6,896 nt of DNA from DASXTW01 sp046726275. GTDB lineage: Bacteria > Actinomycetota > UBA4738. Where the stretch lies: the NCBI GenBank assembly GCA_046726275.1, contig JBKPAF010000078.1:1-6896 (forward strand), in the 5' to 3' direction. This document shows positions 5,217-6,896 of the stretch, piece after piece. Within the stretch, counting starts at the first letter, position 1, and each line of letters starts with the position of its first letter. Under the pieces are notes generated by a model. It made no database searches and had not been told where the DNA came from. It was given only the letters and a program-made list of their open reading frames with translations. A program made the translations under genes and the position numbers.

Positions 5217-6794
5217 GTGACCAGAGTGCTTGTCATCGGTTGGGACGGCGCGGACTGGCGCATCCTCGACCCCATGCTGGAAGCGGGCGTGCTGCCGCAC
5301 CTCGCCGGCCTGATCGAGCGCGGCGGGCGGGCCGTGTTGAAGTCGACCTTCCCGACGCACTCGTGGTCGGCGTGGCCGTCGTTCCTGACCGGGGTGGATC
5401 CCGACGATCATGGCGTCTACGACATCCTGGAGGCGCGGGCCGACTCGGGCCGTCAGTATCCGGTGTCCTTCCGTTCCATCCGCGAGCGGACGTTCATGGC
5501 CGACCTGACCCGGGCAGGGGTAGAGACCGTCATGGTGAATGTCCCGCTGACCTTTCCTCCGCCGACGATCGGCGGGAAGCTGATCGCCGGTGGGGTTCTC
5601 CCAAAGCGCCGAGGGTTCACGTCCCCGGGAGGGCTTCAGGCCGAGCTCGAGGCCGCGGGCGCCGGCTGGCCCATCAACGGGACCTCCTGGGTGACGTTCC
5701 GCAACCGGCCCGAGCTGCTGCTGGAAGAAGCCGAGCGGTTCGTGCGAGCCCGCCAGAAGGCCTGCGAATACCTCCTCGCGGAGACGGACTGGCGGGTGGC
5801 GTGCCTCGTGTTCGTGGAGACGGACCGCATCCAGCATTGTCTGTCGAAGTACATCTCACCGGACCATCCCGAGTACGGGGAGCTGTCCGGGACGGCGCTG
5901 GCCGGGATGGTGCGGGGCCTGTACCAGCTCCTGGATGACTGCCTGGGGCGGCTGATCGATCGAACCAGTCAAGATGACATCGTCCTGTTCATGAGCGACC
6001 ACGGGATGCAGTCCTGCACCGGAGCGGTGAACATGGACAGGCTGCTCGAGCAGCTCGGTTATCTCGAGTTCTCGGCGACCAACGCGGTCATCGGTCCCAT
6101 GCAATGGGGGCCTGTCCGAACGCTCGCCCGGAAGGTGTACGACGTCCTGGGCCTGCATGGGAAGGTCGCGCTGCCTCAGTCAGTGAACTGGTCCAAAACG
6201 AAGGTCTACACGAGCATCCGATCCACCGGCGAGGGAGTCTCCGTCAACTTGGCCGGCCGGGAATCCCGAGGGACCGTCGAGGCGTCCGAGTTCGAAACCG
6301 TGCGTGACCAGCTCGCCGACGCCCTGCTGTCGTTCGTCGACCCCCGAACAGGAAGGAATCCGATCGGGAAGGTGTGGCGGCGGGAGGAGGTGTTCAAGGG
6401 GAAGTACGCGGCGGAAGCCCCCGACCTGCTGCTGGAACCGGCGCCGCTGTACAGCTTGACCCACGCCCGCGCTCCGGTGGAGGCCGCCGACTGGCTATCC
6501 GGCGATCACCGCGTGGACGGAGTTCTGGCCGGGGCGGGCGGGACGGTCGATCCATCGACGTTCCCCGACGCGGCCCGGCTGGTCGACCTGGCGCCAACGA
6601 TCCTCGCGGCTGTGGGCGCGCCCGCGTCCGTCCGGCACTCCGGCTCGGTCCTTCCGGCCGTGGTCGGGGAGGAGCTCGCCGTGGCAGCGAGTGAGGCCGA
6701 GCCCGAGCACCCCCCCGACACGTCGGGGGGACTGGACGAGGCCGAGGCGGAGGAGGTCGAGGAGCACCTTCGTGGGCTCGGATACCTCGAGTAA
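5217..6794 (+). CDS. AlkP-superfamily phosphohydrolase/phosphodiesterase (COG3379-like)
   Basis: A 525-residue two-metal hydrolase of the alkaline phosphatase superfamily, in the type I phosphodiesterase/nucleotide pyrophosphatase branch. The metal-site residues appear in the correct order: Asp10 in VLVIGWDGADW; the nucleophile region KSTFPTHSWSAWPSFLTG (42-59) followed by HG (65-66), where Thr44 by analogy with the TFP motif of NPP enzymes, or Ser49, is the likely nucleophile; Asp203 and His207 in ETDRIQH; Asp261-His262 in MSDHG; and His431 in SGDHRVDG. The C-terminus ends in EEHLRGLGYLE, a helix and LGY ending common in this group. I see no signal peptide or membrane segment, so it is probably cytosolic. 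The substrate is unknown; a phosphoester, phospholipid-linked or nucleotide-sugar-type substrate is possible. GTG at 5217 directly precedes the conserved first strand, with a weak GAGAGAG ribosome site. The gene overlaps the next one by 23 bases, so they are probably co-transcribed. Confidence 0.88.
   Translation: MTRVLVIGWDGADWRILDPMLEAGVLPHLAGLIERGGRAVLKSTFPTHSWSAWPSFLTGVDPDDHGVYDILEARADSGRQYPVSFRSIRERTFMADLTRAGVETVMVNVPLTFPPPTIGGKLIAGGVLPKRRGFTSPGGLQAELEAAGAGWPINGTSWVTFRNRPELLLEEAERFVRARQKACEYLLAETDWRVACLVFVETDRIQHCLSKYISPDHPEYGELSGTALAGMVRGLYQLLDDCLGRLIDRTSQDDIVLFMSDHGMQSCTGAVNMDRLLEQLGYLEFSATNAVIGPMQWGPVRTLARKVYDVLGLHGKVALPQSVNWSKTKVYTSIRSTGEGVSVNLAGRESRGTVEASEFETVRDQLADALLSFVDPRTGRNPIGKVWRREEVFKGKYAAEAPDLLLEPAPLYSLTHARAPVEAADWLSGDHRVDGVLAGAGGTVDPSTFPDAARLVDLAPTILAAVGAPASVRHSGSVLPAVVGEELAVAASEAEPEHPPDTSGGLDEAEAEEVEEHLRGLGYLE
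6711..6730. repeat. Perfect GC-rich inverted repeat inside the phosphohydrolase gene
   Basis: Nine-base arms CCCCCCGAC and GTCGGGGGG are separated by two bases, allowing an 8-bp stem with a tetraloop in mRNA. It lies in codons for the flexible stretch PPDTSGG (499-505) near the C-terminus, 42 bases before the start of the overlapping downstream gene. No T-run follows, so it is not an intrinsic terminator. It could act as a pause or mRNA-stability element, or be chance in GC-rich DNA. Confidence 0.6.
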
Positions 6795-6896
6795 CCGATC
6801 CGACCGGTTGGCCATCCTGTCCGGGACGGGCCAGAACATCGCTGGGCTGGCGATCTTCGTCCTGGTGACGTTCGCCACGAACATCCTCATCTCGAG
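6772..6896 (+). CDS. Probable polysaccharide/oligosaccharide flippase, N-terminal fragment
   Basis: A reading frame of 41 codons opens at GTG 6772 and runs off the window edge. The translation begins VGSDTSSNRSDRLAILSG and continues with GTGQNIAGLAIFVLVTFATNILIS. This is a short polar N-terminus followed by a glycine-rich first membrane helix, like TM1 of Wzx/MATE-type polysaccharide biosynthesis proteins that flip lipid-linked oligosaccharides across the membrane. The GTG has a good ribosome site (GAGGAG at 6759-6764, spacer 7) and overlaps the phosphohydrolase end by 23 bases, which suggests translational coupling. In-frame TTG at 6808 is a poorer alternative. The call rests on one helix and the context, so another multi-pass membrane protein is possible. 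Confidence 0.6.
   Translation, partial: MGSDTSSNRSDRLAILSGTGQNIAGLAIFVLVTFATNILIS

Noticed and set aside
5006..5275. Upstream extension of the second MFS frame to an ATG at 5275
   Set aside because: The extension overlaps the divergent phosphohydrolase start and is not family-like. MFS proteins start a few residues before TM1, which fits 5005 or 5032.
5193..5837. Minus-strand open frame opposite the phosphohydrolase
   Set aside because: It is antisense to a gene with a complete catalytic motif set. Its composition is shadow-like and no ribosome site or family motif is visible.
1..6896. Defence system, mobile element or biosynthetic cluster
   Set aside because: No transposase, integrase, nuclease, toxin-antitoxin, CRISPR or assembly-line enzyme is visible. 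Every confident gene belongs to a familiar housekeeping, transport or envelope family.

Overview
The window is a GC-rich stretch of chromosomal DNA. It looks like an actinobacterium (Actinomycetota), cultured or metagenomic. The best evidence is a short prokaryotic-type myo-inositol-1-phosphate synthase directly downstream of a PadR-family regulator, an arrangement known from mycobacteria and other actinobacteria. GTG starts, a nickel-SOD-maturation-type S26 peptidase and strong third-position GC bias agree with this. The species cannot be named from the sequence. I see no rRNA, tRNA, CRISPR array, transposase or phage gene.

Layout from left to right. A small S26 signal-peptidase-like protease (11-430, +) ends 8 bases from a convergent minus-strand gene cluster. 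Read in its own direction, that cluster is: a promoter and AT-rich operator region (about 3662-3737), padR (3638-3063), ino1 (3062-1932) and an MFS transporter (about 1935-439). padR and ino1 abut with no spacer (TAG then ATG). ino1 and the MFS gene share four bases (CTGA), and the MFS gene appears to use a CTG start. Further upstream on the same strand lies a second, unrelated MFS transporter (5005-3761), separated from padR by a gap of about 120 bases that holds the operator.

A 180-210-base divergent intergenic region (about 5033-5216) separates the second MFS gene from a rightward pair: an AlkP-superfamily (COG3379-like) phosphohydrolase (5217-6794) and the first 41 codons of a probable polysaccharide/oligosaccharide flippase, whose GTG start overlaps the phosphohydrolase by 23 bases and which runs off the right edge.

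How the genes may work together: Ino1 makes inositol-3-phosphate, the first committed step to inositol for phosphatidylinositol, its glycolipids and mycothiol. PadR very probably represses its own operon through the palindromes that cover the predicted promoter. The MFS protein translationally coupled to ino1 carries an extra C-terminal cytosolic domain of about 80 residues and may move a related metabolite or a toxic compound. The phosphohydrolase-flippase pair suggests the start of a surface-glycan or envelope-lipid locus. A functional link between the inositol operon and that locus is inference only. Overall this is an ordinary housekeeping/envelope region. The points worth a second look are the operator array, the CTG start, the MFS C-terminal domain and a structured element in the divergent intergenic region.
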